A DNA stretch of 64,000 nt from Opitutus sp. GTDB taxonomy: Bacteria > Verrucomicrobiota > Verrucomicrobiia > Opitutales > Opitutaceae. Where the stretch lies: positions 930,001-994,000 of the forward strand of contig JANPZY010000004.1 in NCBI GenBank assembly GCA_024707325.1, written 5' to 3'. Of this stretch, positions 8,784 through 20,155 are shown in pieces (positions within the stretch are counted from its first letter, which is position 1; every line of letters begins with the position of its first letter). The notes under the pieces were generated by a model, which was not told where the DNA came from, did not search any database, and saw nothing but the letters and a program-made list of their open reading frames with translations. Made by a program: the position numbers and the translations under genes.

Positions 8784-11105
8784 TCAGACGTCCGCGGGAT
8801 CGTCGTCCTCAGGACGGGTGTTCAGCCAGATCTTAAACGCCCGAATCTGCTCGGGAGCGCCGAGCGCGAGCAACTCGTCGCCGGCCCGGATACGCTCCTC
8901 CGCGGCGGGGTTGAGGATACGCTGACCGTTGCGTTTGAGCCCGGCGATCTGGACGCCGAAGACACGCGCCGGCGCGAGGACGTCGAGTGTCTGCCCGGCG
9001 GCCCGACTCCACTCGGGCACTGGCAGCGCTTCCATCTGCACTTCCTCAAACAGTGACTCGGAGACCGGCGCGCCGGACACCGCCGTCAGGATCGCCTTGC
9101 CCGCTTTCACCTGCTCGGGCGTGCCCATCAAAAGCACACGATCGCGCGGATAGAGCACCGCCTTCGGTCCCGGCAACGGAATCATGAAACCCTGTCGCTC
9201 GATACCGACAATCGAAGCGCCGCTCCGTGCGCGCAGATCGAGCTCCGCGATTTTCTTTCCTTGCGCATCGGCGAGATCGGGCAGCACGCATTCGATCATG
9301 TTGAGATCCCACTCCTCATGCGGCTGCAGCCACGATGCGGAAGCCGCGGCCATCTTCGCACCCGCCGGCGACGCCATCACGCTCTGCAACTCCGCCTCGA
9401 GATTGCTGTGCCAATAGATCAGCCGATGGCGCATCAACAGGATCGCTGCCACCGCGGCCACGGCACTCGCGAGCAACAGCCAGCGCGCGACACCATCCGT
9501 CGGCAGCATCGCCGCGAGCCACAGATACATCGCTCCGCCGGCGAGCGCCTTCAGCAAACTTTCCAACGCTCGCGCGAGTTGCGCGCGGCGGCCCATGCCT
9601 GAGGTCGCCACCTGCGAATAGAGCAGCGAAAGCGCCGAAACATTTCGCCAGATCGCCACGAGAGGCGCGATCAACAGCAGTCCCAATCCACACCAAAACA
9701 ACACCTGCGGGCCGTGCGGGAAAAGCCAGTCGTGCCCCACCCACTTTTCCACCGCCTCTAGCATCTGGCCGGAAAACACCAGCACGCCGCTCACCAGGAT
9801 GATCTCCACGCTGATCTGCACGAAACGCTTCCGACTCAGTTGCCAGAGTTGATTGCGCCGGCGACGCGCGCCCATCCGGTCGAGCCACTCGCGATAGTGC
9901 CGCACCCAGGCGGAGAACCACGCCGGCTGTCGCGCGAGCAGCGCGCCCGCGATCGCTTCGGAGTTTCGCGTGAGGAGCGGCGACACGAGTGTGGTGAGCA
10001 GCGACACGCCCACCACGAGCGGGAAAAACTCTCCCGGCAACACCGCTGCCGCGACGCCGAGTTGGGCGATGATGAACGAAAATTCCCCAATCGGCGTCAC
10101 CATCAGGCCCGCGCGCAGCGCGTCCTTTGGCTGCGTGCCGATCATCATCAACGCCGCGCTGCACGCAGCCGGACGCGCGAGCAAGGTGAACACCGCCACC
10201 GCCACGATCAGCCCCGCGTCCTCGATCAATTGCGACGGGTTGAACTGCATGCCGATCGCCACGAAAAACACTGCGCTGAAGATGTCGCGCATGCCCTCGA
10301 AGGTGCGTTCGACCTGATTGCGGTGCGCCGTTTCCGCGACGATCGTGCCGAGCAAAAACGCGCCAACCACGAGCGAAAATCCCGCGCGCTGCGCGATCCA
10401 CGCGAGACCGAACAACAGCGCGCCGATCGCGAGCGTCTGCAGTTCCTCGTCGGCCGAGATCGTCATCCGTTTCAACAGCCACGGCACGATCAGCAGTCCC
10501 GCCACGCCGGCCATCACCACAAAGGCGCCGAGCATGCCGAGCTCGCTCGCGAGACTCGCCCGCGCATCGCCCGCGCCGCCAAACTGCACATACGAGTTCA
10601 GCGCTGTCACCGTCACGACCGCGATGATGCCCTCGAGCAACGTGACTCCCATCGCGAGCTGTCCCGATGCTTCGTGCGTGGCCCCGGTTTCCTGAAGAAC
10701 CTTTCCGATGATCGCCGTCGACGAGATCATCAGCATCGCGGCGAGAAAAAGACTCGTGTGGCCGCTCCATCCCATCGCCGCGCCCAACACGCGCGTCAGA
10801 TAATAAACTCCCACCGCGCCGCCGAGCGCCGCGAGCAGCATCGGCACGCCCAAGCGCCGCAGACGTCGCAAACTCAGCCGCAGCCCGATCGAGAACATCA
10901 GAAAAACGAGCCCGATCTGCGCGAACGTCTGGATGCGATCCAAGTTCGTGACCAGCGCGAGCGTTGGCGTGAACGGCCCCACGACCATGCCTGCGACGAG
11001 AAAGCCCACCACCACGGACAACCCCAAACGCTTGCACACCCAGCCCACCACGCCCGCCACCGCGAGGATGACCGCCAGATCTTGGATGAAGTAGAAACCC
11101 TGCAT
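8784..11105 (-). CDS. Cation/proton antiporter (CPA2/KefB-like) with two RCK_C (TrkA-C) domains
   Basis: The protein has 773 residues. Residues 1-390 hold about 12 hydrophobic segments of a Na+/H+-exchanger (KefB/CPA2) domain, beginning MQGFYFIQDLAVILAVAGVV. A linker region with further membrane segments covers about 430-560. Two TrkA-C (RCK_C) domains fill the C-terminus: about 605-680 (ELDLRARSGASIVGIERQGF) and about 685-765 (GVQIAGLKRNGQRILNPAAE). There is no NAD-binding RCK_N domain with its GxGxxG, so it is not a standard Kef channel. RCK_C domains of some antiporters bind c-di-AMP, and this window also encodes a predicted c-di-AMP synthase. Regulation by that nucleotide is plausible but inferred. 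Ion specificity (K+ or Na+) cannot be told. Confidence 0.9.
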   Translation of the reverse strand: MQGFYFIQDLAVILAVAGVVGWVCKRLGLSVVVGFLVAGMVVGPFTPTLALVTNLDRIQTFAQIGLVFLMFSIGLRLSLRRLRRLGVPMLLAALGGAVGVYYLTRVLGAAMGWSGHTSLFLAAMLMISSTAIIGKVLQETGATHEASGQLAMGVTLLEGIIAVVTVTALNSYVQFGGAGDARASLASELGMLGAFVVMAGVAGLLIVPWLLKRMTISADEELQTLAIGALLFGLAWIAQRAGFSLVVGAFLLGTIVAETAHRNQVERTFEGMRDIFSAVFFVAIGMQFNPSQLIEDAGLIVAVAVFTLLARPAACSAALMMIGTQPKDALRAGLMVTPIGEFSFIIAQLGVAAAVLPGEFFPLVVGVSLLTTLVSPLLTRNSEAIAGALLARQPAWFSAWVRHYREWLDRMGARRRRNQLWQLSRKRFVQISVEIILVSGVLVFSGQMLEAVEKWVGHDWLFPHGPQVLFWCGLGLLLIAPLVAIWRNVSALSLLYSQVATSGMGRRAQLARALESLLKALAGGAMYLWLAAMLPTDGVARWLLLASAVAAVAAILLMRHRLIYWHSNLEAELQSVMASPAGAKMAAASASWLQPHEEWDLNMIECVLPDLADAQGKKIAELDLRARSGASIVGIERQGFMIPLPGPKAVLYPRDRVLLMGTPEQVKAGKAILTAVSGAPVSESLFEEVQMEALPVPEWSRAAGQTLDVLAPARVFGVQIAGLKRNGQRILNPAAEERIRAGDELLALGAPEQIRAFKIWLNTRPEDDDPADV

Positions 11106-11245
11106 CAGGATGAACTCGTTCGCATTTTCCTCGGCCCTCCTCGCACGTCAGACGCGGTGCCGGACCGTCGGATCGTGGAGGTATGTCATCGAGAACCAGA
11201 AAACGCGCGAAGACGAGAACGACATTTTGTCGTTTTTCCCTCTGA

Positions 11246-12340
<1,095 letters not shown>

Positions 12341-12459
12341 GCCGGCGGCTCCGCCTGCGGGCCGCGCGCCCGAAGATCCCCGGTGATGCGATAGGTGCGG
12401 CGCGCGAACTTTTTCCGTGCCACCTCGCTCCCGGTGGCCAATAACCACCCCACCGCATC

Positions 12460-13302
12460 GTGCCGCTCCATCGTTTCGACCAAGCCCGCCCGTTTCTCAC
12501 GCTCGGCCTCGTCGTCGCCGCTTGGCTCGTGCTTCCGGTGGTGGTGAAGACGTTCACCCGCGCCACGTTTTTCGAGCTCACGGCGCCCGTATCCGTATCC
12601 GCCTCTTACGCGCGCGATTTGCAGGAGTTCTGGTCTCTGCGCCTCCACTCGAACACCGAGCTCATCGAGGCCGGCCGCGATCTCGCGCGTCTCAACGCCT
12701 CCTACTCGCTCTCCGTCCAGCAAAACACCGAGATGCAGGCCGAGATCGCGCGGCTCGAGCAACTGCTGCGTGTTCCGCCTCGACCCGGTTTTCGCGAGGA
12801 GCACGCGCGCGTCGTGCGTCGTGACTTCAGCGGCTGGTGGCAGCGTCTGGTCATTCGCAAAGGACGCAACTACAACATCCCTGTCGGCGCTCCGGTCGTT
12901 TTCAGCGGCGGCGTCGTCGGGCGCGTGGTCGAGGTCTACGCTTACAGTTCAGTCGTCGAGGTGTTGAGCAGTCCCAACGTGCGACTCGCCGCCTTCATCG
13001 AAGGTGACAACCGGCCCATCAGCTACCAAGGCGGCATCAATCCAGCCTTCGGTCCTGCGCGCGGCGTCGTGGAGTTCGTGCCGCTCGATATTCATGCGAG
13101 TCCCACGATCCCGCGACGCCTCGTCACCTCCGGTTTGGGTGGCGTGTTTCCGCCCGGCCTCACGCTCGGCACAGTCGTTCGGATGGAGGCGAGCACCGAC
13201 GGTCTCTTCAAAAGCGGCGAAGTCCTGCTCGACCCCAATCTTTCGACGCTGAGCGAGGTCACCGTGCTGGTCCCGGACTCGCACGAACCGATCGCGAATT
13301 AA
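12460..13302 (+). CDS. mreC: Rod shape-determining protein MreC
   Basis: The protein has 280 residues with a GTG start. One N-terminal membrane anchor (FLTLGLVVAAWLVLPVVV) is followed by a coiled coil at about 75-105 and the periplasmic double beta-barrel (GAPVVFSGGVVGRVVEVYAY). MreC links MreB to PBP2 in the periplasm. Its position between mreB and mreD fixes the assignment. Confidence 0.93.
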   Translation: MPLHRFDQARPFLTLGLVVAAWLVLPVVVKTFTRATFFELTAPVSVSASYARDLQEFWSLRLHSNTELIEAGRDLARLNASYSLSVQQNTEMQAEIARLEQLLRVPPRPGFREEHARVVRRDFSGWWQRLVIRKGRNYNIPVGAPVVFSGGVVGRVVEVYAYSSVVEVLSSPNVRLAAFIEGDNRPISYQGGINPAFGPARGVVEFVPLDIHASPTIPRRLVTSGLGGVFPPGLTLGTVVRMEASTDGLFKSGEVLLDPNLSTLSEVTVLVPDSHEPIAN

Positions 13303-13321
13303 CCCGGAGACGTTTCCCGAC

Positions 13322-13831
13322 GTGCGCCGTTTCCTCGCACTTTTTCTCCCGCTGCTGATTCTCTGGGCGCTCGTCTCGCAGGCGAACCACGTCCTTGCGC
13401 AGTTTCACGTGTATCTCGTGTTGGGCGCGTTGTTCGTGGTGTATACCGCGCTCACGATGCCGCTTCGCGTGGGGTTGCTGACGTCGTTCGCGGCCGGTCT
13501 GCTCCACGATTCTCAGGCCTCGGTAGCGTTTGGCCTGCATGCGGTGCTCTTCGGCCTGACGCACGCGCTTCTTTTTAACATCCGTGATCGCGTGCCGCGC
13601 GACGAGACTGTGGCTCGTGTCGTGATCGCGCTGCTTTCAAATCTCGCGTTCTTTCTGGTGTTCTCGTTCACGCAGATCGGCGGGCTTCCGTCGCCCGGCG
13701 AAGTGTGGCCGCGACTTATTTGGGATCTTCTCTGGTCGCAGCTTGCCATCACCCTCGTCGCTCCTTGGTTCTTCGCCCTTCAAAGCCGCTCTCTCGTTGT
13801 GGCGCGTGTCGCGCGAGACGAGCCGGTGTGA
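13322..13831 (+). CDS. mreD: Rod shape-determining protein MreD
   Basis: The 169-residue, almost wholly hydrophobic protein has a GTG start and five or so membrane segments (FLALFLPLLILWALVSQ, VLGALFVVYTALTMP and others). MreD is poorly conserved in sequence. The assignment rests on size, topology and its place 19 bp after mreC and 3 bp before mrdA. Confidence 0.88.
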   Translation: MRRFLALFLPLLILWALVSQANHVLAQFHVYLVLGALFVVYTALTMPLRVGLLTSFAAGLLHDSQASVAFGLHAVLFGLTHALLFNIRDRVPRDETVARVVIALLSNLAFFLVFSFTQIGGLPSPGEVWPRLIWDLLWSQLAITLVAPWFFALQSRSLVVARVARDEPV

Positions 13832-13834
13832 TCC

Positions 13835-15793
13835 ATGGCCACGAACGACGTCAACCTCGCCGAGCGCTCCGGCAGCCTCGTCGAATCCCACAAAGGCTAC
13901 GACCCGCGGATTCTTTTTTTCTACGGGATCGTCGCCGCGCTCCTGCTCGTGCTCACCGGCGGTTTGGTTTATCAGCAGCTCATGCGCACCGATCTCTACC
14001 ACGAGCGGGAGCGCACGCAAAATCAGCGCCGGATCCTCGTCCCCGGACCGCGGGGCAACATTTACGACCGCGAGGGACGGCTCCTCGTCGGCAACCGCCC
14101 GCGTTTCGCCGTCGTGCTTTACCTCGACGAACTTCGCCCCGAGTTCCGCCGCGAGTTCATCGCCATCCGCAAGGCCTACCGCGAAAGCGGCGACAAAGAC
14201 ATCCCGTCCTCGTCGCAAATGGAGCAGATCGCCCGCGCCACCGTGGTCCAGCGCTACCTCGACCAGATCAACGAAATCCTCGGGCGTAATGAGAAGGTGG
14301 ATACCGTCGCGCTGCGCCGCCACTTCGTCCGTGAACTTTTGCTGCCCTACACGCTGCTCGGCGACCTTTCACCCGAGGACTATGCGCGTCTGATCGAGCG
14401 CCTGCCCGTGCGCTCGCCGCTGCAGGTTTATACGTCCAGCACGCGCTACTATCCCTACGGCAGCGCCGCCGCCCACACGCTCGGCTACGTGAGCGTGAAC
14501 CCCGACTTCGAAGCGGCTGATTTCCCCGGCGAGGATCTCACCACCTTCAAGATGAAAGGCACGATCGGCAAAACCGGCCTCGAAGCTCAGTTCGACGCGC
14601 ACCTCCAAGGCGAACCCGGCGGCACGATCTTCCGCGTCGATCCCGCCGGCTATAAGGTCAATCCGCCGATCGAGAAACGTCTTCCCGTGCAGGGAAAGAA
14701 TCTCACCAGCTCGCTCGACATTGATCTTCAGATCGTCGCCGAAAACGCCCTCGCCGACTTCACCGGCGCTGCGGTCGCGCTCGACGTCGCGACCGGCGAG
14801 GTGCTCGCGCTCGCGAGCAAGCCGGGTTACAATCTGAGCGACACGTCGCCGGTCATCACGCGCGCCACGTTTCAGGACATCGAGTCGCGTGGCGCCTGGC
14901 TCAATCGCGCCGTGCAGGGCCTCTACCCTCCGGGATCCACCTTCAAACTGGTCACCGCGATCTCCGGCTTGCGCAAAGGCACCATTCGCGTCGATTCGGA
15001 CATCGATTGCACCGGATATTTCCGCGTGGGCGGCCGCGCATTCCCCTGCCACGGCGGTCACGGCCACGGACCGATCACGTTCGCCGACTCACTCGCGAAG
15101 AGCTGCAACATTTTCTACTACAAATACGGCATCGACACCGGCGTGGAGGATCTCGCCGCGGAGGCGCGCCTTTTCGGACTCCACCAGCCCACCGGCATCG
15201 AACTCCCGCACGAGACGCGGCGTATGATCGTTCCGGATACAGCGTGGAAGCGCCGCAACCGCAAGGAAGCCTGGTTCCCCGGCGACACCGCCAACATGTC
15301 CATTGGCCAGGGCTTTCTCGCCGTGACTCCGCTCCAGATGGCGTGCGTCACCGCGTCCTTCGCGCGGGGCGAACTGATCACCAAGCCCACGCTCATTCAC
15401 GATCCTTCTCATAAACGCCAGCATACCGAGCCGCTCGGCCTCACGCCGCAGCAATACGCCACGATGATGAAGGGGTTCGAGGACTGCATTCTCACCGGCA
15501 CGGCCAAGATTCTCCAACTCCCCTCTATGCGCATCCCCGATCTCCGCATCGGCGGCAAGACGGGCACCGCACAGGTCCGCACGCCGCAAGGCACGATCGA
15601 GCTCGCGTGGTTCATCTGCTTCGCGCCAATCGAGAAACCCGAGATCGCCATCGCGGTGATGATCGAGGGTGACACGCCCGACGAAGCCTATGCCGGCGGC
15701 CGCTACGCCGCCCCGGTCGCGCAATCGATCCTGCGGAAGTGGAAGGAAAAGAAAGACCGTCCGCGCCCGCTCATGAACGTGGCGGTGCAGTAA
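13835..15793 (+). CDS. mrdA: Penicillin-binding protein 2 (elongasome transpeptidase)
   Basis: The protein has 652 residues. A cytoplasmic start and one membrane anchor (FFYGIVAALLLVLTGGLVYQ) are followed by the PBP dimerisation region, beginning RRILVPGPRGNIYDREGRLL. The transpeptidase domain has all catalytic motifs: S-x-x-K (PPGSTFKL, Ser368/Lys371), S-x-N (KSCN, Ser423) and KTGTAQ near 575. It cross-links peptidoglycan during side-wall growth. It follows mreD by 3 bp, so they are translated together. No rodA follows; the 3' end overlaps a convergent transglutaminase-like gene by 23 bp. Confidence 0.96.
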   Translation: MATNDVNLAERSGSLVESHKGYDPRILFFYGIVAALLLVLTGGLVYQQLMRTDLYHERERTQNQRRILVPGPRGNIYDREGRLLVGNRPRFAVVLYLDELRPEFRREFIAIRKAYRESGDKDIPSSSQMEQIARATVVQRYLDQINEILGRNEKVDTVALRRHFVRELLLPYTLLGDLSPEDYARLIERLPVRSPLQVYTSSTRYYPYGSAAAHTLGYVSVNPDFEAADFPGEDLTTFKMKGTIGKTGLEAQFDAHLQGEPGGTIFRVDPAGYKVNPPIEKRLPVQGKNLTSSLDIDLQIVAENALADFTGAAVALDVATGEVLALASKPGYNLSDTSPVITRATFQDIESRGAWLNRAVQGLYPPGSTFKLVTAISGLRKGTIRVDSDIDCTGYFRVGGRAFPCHGGHGHGPITFADSLAKSCNIFYYKYGIDTGVEDLAAEARLFGLHQPTGIELPHETRRMIVPDTAWKRRNRKEAWFPGDTANMSIGQGFLAVTPLQMACVTASFARGELITKPTLIHDPSHKRQHTEPLGLTPQQYATMMKGFEDCILTGTAKILQLPSMRIPDLRIGGKTGTAQVRTPQGTIELAWFICFAPIEKPEIAIAVMIEGDTPDEAYAGGRYAAPVAQSILRKWKEKKDRPRPLMNVAVQ

Positions 15794-17978
15794 GCTTTCG
15801 TCTCCGTCGCCAGAGTTGTTTCGCCTCGCGCAGCGTGTGAGTCGGATCCGGCCACGTGGCCTTTGCTCCGAACCGGATCCGTTGCAGATCAGACACGATC
15901 CGCTCCGCGTCCCGACTCGAGCCGCACCATGGCTCGACCCGGGCCAGCCAACGTCCCGCCTCGGCGCGCACGCGGGCCTCGCCCTTGGCGGACGTGCGCC
16001 CGAGTCGATCCTTCCAGCGTCGCCAACCGAGCCGCAACGCCCACCCGCACGCGCCGACGGCGACCACAAACAATCCGGCGCGTCCGATACGCTCCGCACT
16101 CCACGGCGCGAGCAGCAAAGCCCTCATCGTTGCCGAGAGTTCGTCGAAAAACTCGCGCAGCGACGCGCCCGTCTTCTCCGCCCAAGTTTTCGCCGTCTTC
16201 AACGCCTCGATCTGCGTGCGTTGATCGAAGTTCACGATCCGCCGATACCAGAACACGCGCAGGCTATCCAGACGCGCCGACCAGCTTCGGTCCAGGCGCA
16301 GCGAGAGCGATTCCTCGCCCGAGAGATTTTCCTCGCTCGCCGCGCCCGATCCCGGCGTCGGATCGAAGCGCACCCAACGTCCACTCTCGACGTCGAAGAT
16401 TTCGCACCACGCGTGCGCGTCGGCGTTGCGCAGCGTGAAATTGTTCGAAAATCCGTTCCACGAGCCGCCGCGAAAACCCGTGACCACGCGCGCCGGCAAT
16501 CCCGCCACGCGCGCCATCACGACCATCGAGCCAGCGAACAACTCGCAATGGCCAGCTTCGCGCGACACGAGCCAGCGCACGATCGGATCCCCCGCACCAC
16601 CGGGCACAGCCGGATTCAGCGAATACTCGTGCCGCGCCTGCAGCCACGCGCCCATCCGCGCCGCGCGCTCGCGCGGACTCGCCTCGTCGCTCACGGCCGC
16701 GTCCACCAGCGCCTGCCGCACGAGTGCTCGGTCGTTCGCGCTGAGTTCCAGCGTTTCCCATACGCTCGGTTGCCCGCCTCTGCGCGTGGCTCGCTCAAGG
16801 AGTTGCGTGCGGAGGCGTCGGTCGGGCAGCTCCGCGTCCGTGCTCATGCCTTCGACGCGATACGCCGTCATGCGCGCGGGTTCGTCGCGCAGCGCCAGCA
16901 CGCCGAGGCCGGGCGCCCAGCGGTGATTTTGCGCTTCCTGAAACTGCACCTGAGCAAACGGTCCCAACAGTGGCAGGTGACGGCTGATGCCGGGCTCGAG
17001 GTAAAACGTCCACGTGTCGCCACTGCTCGCACGCTGTCCGCGCACGGTCACGCCCACGCGTTCGCCGCCGAACGCATCGCGTCGCAACAACGCCGACAGG
17101 CGAAAAGTCCCGTCGCGATACTCGTCGAGCACGAGCATCCGCCAATACGGATGCGCCGGCACTTTCTCGCGGTCCGACACATCCACAGTCACCGCCACGC
17201 TGTTGTCGGTCGTGATCTCGGTCACGTCACCGAAACGGATCGTTTCGGTGAATCCGGTCTTCGCCTTCTTCATCGCGAACCGGTCGAGCCAGAAGGTGTT
17301 TTCCAACTGAAAGCGCGGGATCGCGAGAAACAGCACGCCCGACACGACCACGAGTCCGCCGAACAACGCTCCGCCCGCCGCCACGACCCGCCAGTCGGTC
17401 GTCGTGCGGATGCGACGCAGCAATTTCCTCCACTCCACGTGACGAGCCCAGCGTGGCACTTCTCCGGGCGTGAGCGCTGCCGTTGCCGTCGCATGAGCCG
17501 GATCGCCGAGCGTAATCACGAGCAGCAACGCCAGCGCCACCGCCGTAAACGCCACGATCTGCAGCGCAAACGCGATCGAGACGGTCAGCACGCCGGCGAC
17601 GACCACGAGAAACAACCCGAGCACGATGCCCTGCAGATCGTCGCGGCGTTTCCGATACACCGCGCTGCGATACGCGAGCAGCAACAGATTGAGTCGCACG
17701 AGCGCCGACAGCGGTTCGCCGGTGATCCACAAATCCGCCGCACACGCCGCCGCGATCAAGGGAAACGCCAGCGCGTGCACCCACGTCGGGATTCGCGCGA
17801 CCCATGCCGGCCGCAGCGTGAACGCGATCGCCGACACTGTCGCCAGCCCCATTGCGATCCACGCGTCGATGTTCAGATAAAACACCGACGACACCGCGAT
17901 CAGTGTGAGCGCGCCACCGAGCAGCCAGCGCACCTGGTGCAGCTCGTCCGCCTCAAGTTGTGGCCACGATTTCGCCAT
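15771..17978 (-). CDS. Membrane transglutaminase-like protein (TgpA/DUF3488 type)
   Basis: The protein has 735 residues. The N-terminal third has seven or so membrane helices (DUF3488-like). An extracytoplasmic region leads to a transglutaminase core at about 440-530 with catalytic Cys in SREAGHCELFAGSM, His in ADAHAWCEIF and Asp in VRFDPTPG. One more membrane helix lies at about 650, with a short cytoplasmic tail. It overlaps the DUF58 gene by 26 bp and forms the familiar moxR-DUF58-transglutaminase operon. Substrate unknown; such proteins are membrane-bound and act on periplasmic proteins or peptides. Confidence 0.9.
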   Translation of the reverse strand: MAKSWPQLEADELHQVRWLLGGALTLIAVSSVFYLNIDAWIAMGLATVSAIAFTLRPAWVARIPTWVHALAFPLIAAACAADLWITGEPLSALVRLNLLLLAYRSAVYRKRRDDLQGIVLGLFLVVVAGVLTVSIAFALQIVAFTAVALALLLVITLGDPAHATATAALTPGEVPRWARHVEWRKLLRRIRTTTDWRVVAAGGALFGGLVVVSGVLFLAIPRFQLENTFWLDRFAMKKAKTGFTETIRFGDVTEITTDNSVAVTVDVSDREKVPAHPYWRMLVLDEYRDGTFRLSALLRRDAFGGERVGVTVRGQRASSGDTWTFYLEPGISRHLPLLGPFAQVQFQEAQNHRWAPGLGVLALRDEPARMTAYRVEGMSTDAELPDRRLRTQLLERATRRGGQPSVWETLELSANDRALVRQALVDAAVSDEASPRERAARMGAWLQARHEYSLNPAVPGGAGDPIVRWLVSREAGHCELFAGSMVVMARVAGLPARVVTGFRGGSWNGFSNNFTLRNADAHAWCEIFDVESGRWVRFDPTPGSGAASEENLSGEESLSLRLDRSWSARLDSLRVFWYRRIVNFDQRTQIEALKTAKTWAEKTGASLREFFDELSATMRALLLAPWSAERIGRAGLFVVAVGACGWALRLGWRRWKDRLGRTSAKGEARVRAEAGRWLARVEPWCGSSRDAERIVSDLQRIRFGAKATWPDPTHTLREAKQLWRRRRKLTAPPRS

Positions 17979-19122
17979 CGCACACCGCCGCGACTCCGCG
18001 CGCTCCCTGCGGAGCGAACACGATCAGGTTTCGGCCCCCGCCCGCCGGTTTCACGGGGAGCGTTTCCTTCCTCGGCGCGAGCAGCGCCAGTTCGTCAAGC
18101 CATGTATCCAAATCCCGGACACGCCGGATCGCCCGCCACGCGCCGCCGTCGATTGCCACCGCGCGCAGACGGTCTGCGCGCAGCAAATCCTCCGCGAGCG
18201 AGGCCGCGAGGCGCAGCATCGTCTCGAACTGCTCGTCGTCGACCCATGGTTCCGCCGCCGCGCTCACCCACACGGAAAACAAACCTGCACTCTCCGCCGC
18301 GAATTGCCGCACGAGTAACTGGCCGGTGCGCGCACTCGCTTTCCAGTGAATCAGTCGATGCGAATCACCGAGATCGTAGCGTCGCAGTGCGAGCAGATCG
18401 CTCCCGGCGCCCACGCGCGCGACGCGTTCGCCGCCGTGCAGGCGCGACACCGCGGTGCCGGGCACGCGCAGATAGTCGATCGGCTGCGGCCACACTTTCA
18501 CTTCTACCGCCGCGCCCGCCCAACGCTGCTTCTTCAGAAATCCGAACGGAAACAACGAGCCCACCGCCTCCAGTTCGATCCGCAGCACGCCACGCCGCGA
18601 TGGTTGAAACGTCCACTCGAATCGCGTGCTCGCGCCCGGATCGATGCGCGCACGCAACGGCAGTTGCCCACGCGCTTCGACCTGCGCGGCTTTCGCTATC
18701 ATCGCGCGCACGTCGACGCCGCGCGCGGTGACGGTCGATTCGGCTTTGCGCGGCGTCCAGCGATCCACCGGCCGCGCGACCATCTCGAGCCAGAGCCCGT
18801 AGGTCGGCAGCACGCGCTTATGATTGTGCAGCTCGACTCCGATCACGGCTTCCTGTCCCGCCCGGAATGGCGGCGTTGCGTCGAGCTGCCACGTGACTTT
18901 GCGAAAATTAAACCACGACAACACGCCACTGAGCACGAGGCACGCGAGCAGCAGCGAGAGCGTGATAAACAAGATGTTATTCGCCGCGTTGTAGGCCGCC
19001 ATGCCGATGCCGAGCGACAGCACGATCAGGAGCACGCCCGAAAGGGTCGGCGCGATTCGCTCGCGCCGCTGCGGTGCGAGCAAATCCCACAACAACCCGC
19101 TCCATCGGCCGCCGGATTTCAT
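17953..19122 (-). CDS. DUF58 domain membrane protein
   Basis: The protein has 389 residues. Two N-terminal membrane helices ([20 protein letters not shown] and [20 protein letters not shown]) are followed by a beta-rich region. The DUF58 block contains [20 protein letters not shown] and [20 protein letters not shown]. The C-terminal part is von Willebrand A-like. DUF58 proteins are partners of MoxR AAA+ ATPases. The start codon overlaps the moxR stop by 4 bp and the 3' end overlaps the transglutaminase gene, so all three are translationally coupled. Confidence 0.9.
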   Translation of the reverse strand: MKSGGRWSGLLWDLLAPQRRERIAPTLSGVLLIVLSLGIGMAAYNAANNILFITLSLLLACLVLSGVLSWFNFRKVTWQLDATPPFRAGQEAVIGVELHNHKRVLPTYGLWLEMVARPVDRWTPRKAESTVTARGVDVRAMIAKAAQVEARGQLPLRARIDPGASTRFEWTFQPSRRGVLRIELEAVGSLFPFGFLKKQRWAGAAVEVKVWPQPIDYLRVPGTAVSRLHGGERVARVGAGSDLLALRRYDLGDSHRLIHWKASARTGQLLVRQFAAESAGLFSVWVSAAAEPWVDDEQFETMLRLAASLAEDLLRADRLRAVAIDGGAWRAIRRVRDLDTWLDELALLAPRKETLPVKPAGGGRNLIVFAPQGARGVAAVCDGEIVATT

Positions 19123-20090
19123 ACCGGCGCCGCGACGGAACTCAGAATGTGTTTCAACACCGACGCCACCTGTCGCCGCTCCTCGAGCGCGTCGCTCGAA
19201 GGACGCGACAAACTCAGACGATGCGTCAGCACGGGCGCCACGAGCTCCGACACATCCTCGGGCAGCACGAAGTCGCGACCTTTCACCAGCGCGCGTGCCT
19301 GTGCCGCAGTGCGCAACGCGAGGCCGCCGCGCACGCTCACGCCCGCGCGGAACTCCGACTCAGTGCGCGTCGCGGTCACGATGCGTAGCACGTAGTCGAG
19401 CACGCTCTCCTCCACGAAAACTCGGCCGGCGAGCGCCTGCAGGTGCAACACATCGCCGCGGCTCACGACCGGCTCCTGCGCAATCGCATCGTAGCTCGTG
19501 CGCGTGCTGCGAAGGATCTCCAACTCGTCTCCAGGAAGTGGATACCCCATCTGGAGTCGCATCAGGAAACGATCCATCTGGCTCTCGGGCAGCGGAAACG
19601 TGCCCTCGTAATCCACCGGGTTCTGCGTCGCGAAGACCATGAAGGGCGTCCCGACTTCGTGCGGCTCGCCATCGACGGTCACGCGCGCGCGATCCATCAC
19701 CTCGAGGAGCGCCGACTGCGTTTTCGGCGTGGCGCGGTTGATTTCGTCGGCGAGCACGATGTTCGCGAACACCGGCCCCGGCTTGAACACGAACTGCTTC
19801 ACCGCCTCGTCGTAGATCGCGACGCCGGTGACATCGCTCGGCAGCAGATCGCTCGTGAACTGGATGCGCGAAAACCGTCCGTCGAGCGCTCGCGCGAGCG
19901 TGTAAGCGAGCGTGGTTTTTCCGAGACCGGGCAGATCCTCGATCAGGACATGGCCGCCGGCCACAAGGCAGATGAGCACGTGTTCGACGACGTCATCCTT
20001 GCCCTTGATCGTCTGCGTCATCGCGGCGCGCAGCCGCACCAAAGCCTGCTTCGCGTCCGTCACCTCGCCGGCGGGTATGAAGTCGCTCAT
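19119..20090 (-). CDS. MoxR-family AAA+ ATPase
   Basis: The protein has 323 residues with Walker [19 protein letters not shown], Walker [21 protein letters not shown] and sensor-1 [20 protein letters not shown]. The C-terminal AAA lid lies at about 240-320. MoxR ATPases act as chaperone-like remodelling factors with VWA or DUF58 partners; the partner here is encoded just downstream with a 4-bp overlap. It is first in a three-gene minus-strand operon. Confidence 0.93.
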   Translation of the reverse strand: MSDFIPAGEVTDAKQALVRLRAAMTQTIKGKDDVVEHVLICLVAGGHVLIEDLPGLGKTTLAYTLARALDGRFSRIQFTSDLLPSDVTGVAIYDEAVKQFVFKPGPVFANIVLADEINRATPKTQSALLEVMDRARVTVDGEPHEVGTPFMVFATQNPVDYEGTFPLPESQMDRFLMRLQMGYPLPGDELEILRSTRTSYDAIAQEPVVSRGDVLHLQALAGRVFVEESVLDYVLRIVTATRTESEFRAGVSVRGGLALRTAAQARALVKGRDFVLPEDVSELVAPVLTHRLSLSRPSSDALEERRQVASVLKHILSSVAAPV

Positions 20091-20155
20091 GCCCGCCCAA
20101 CGTGGCGAAACTCACCCGAGGGTCAAACCGTGCGCAGCGCACCGGACGCGCCGAC

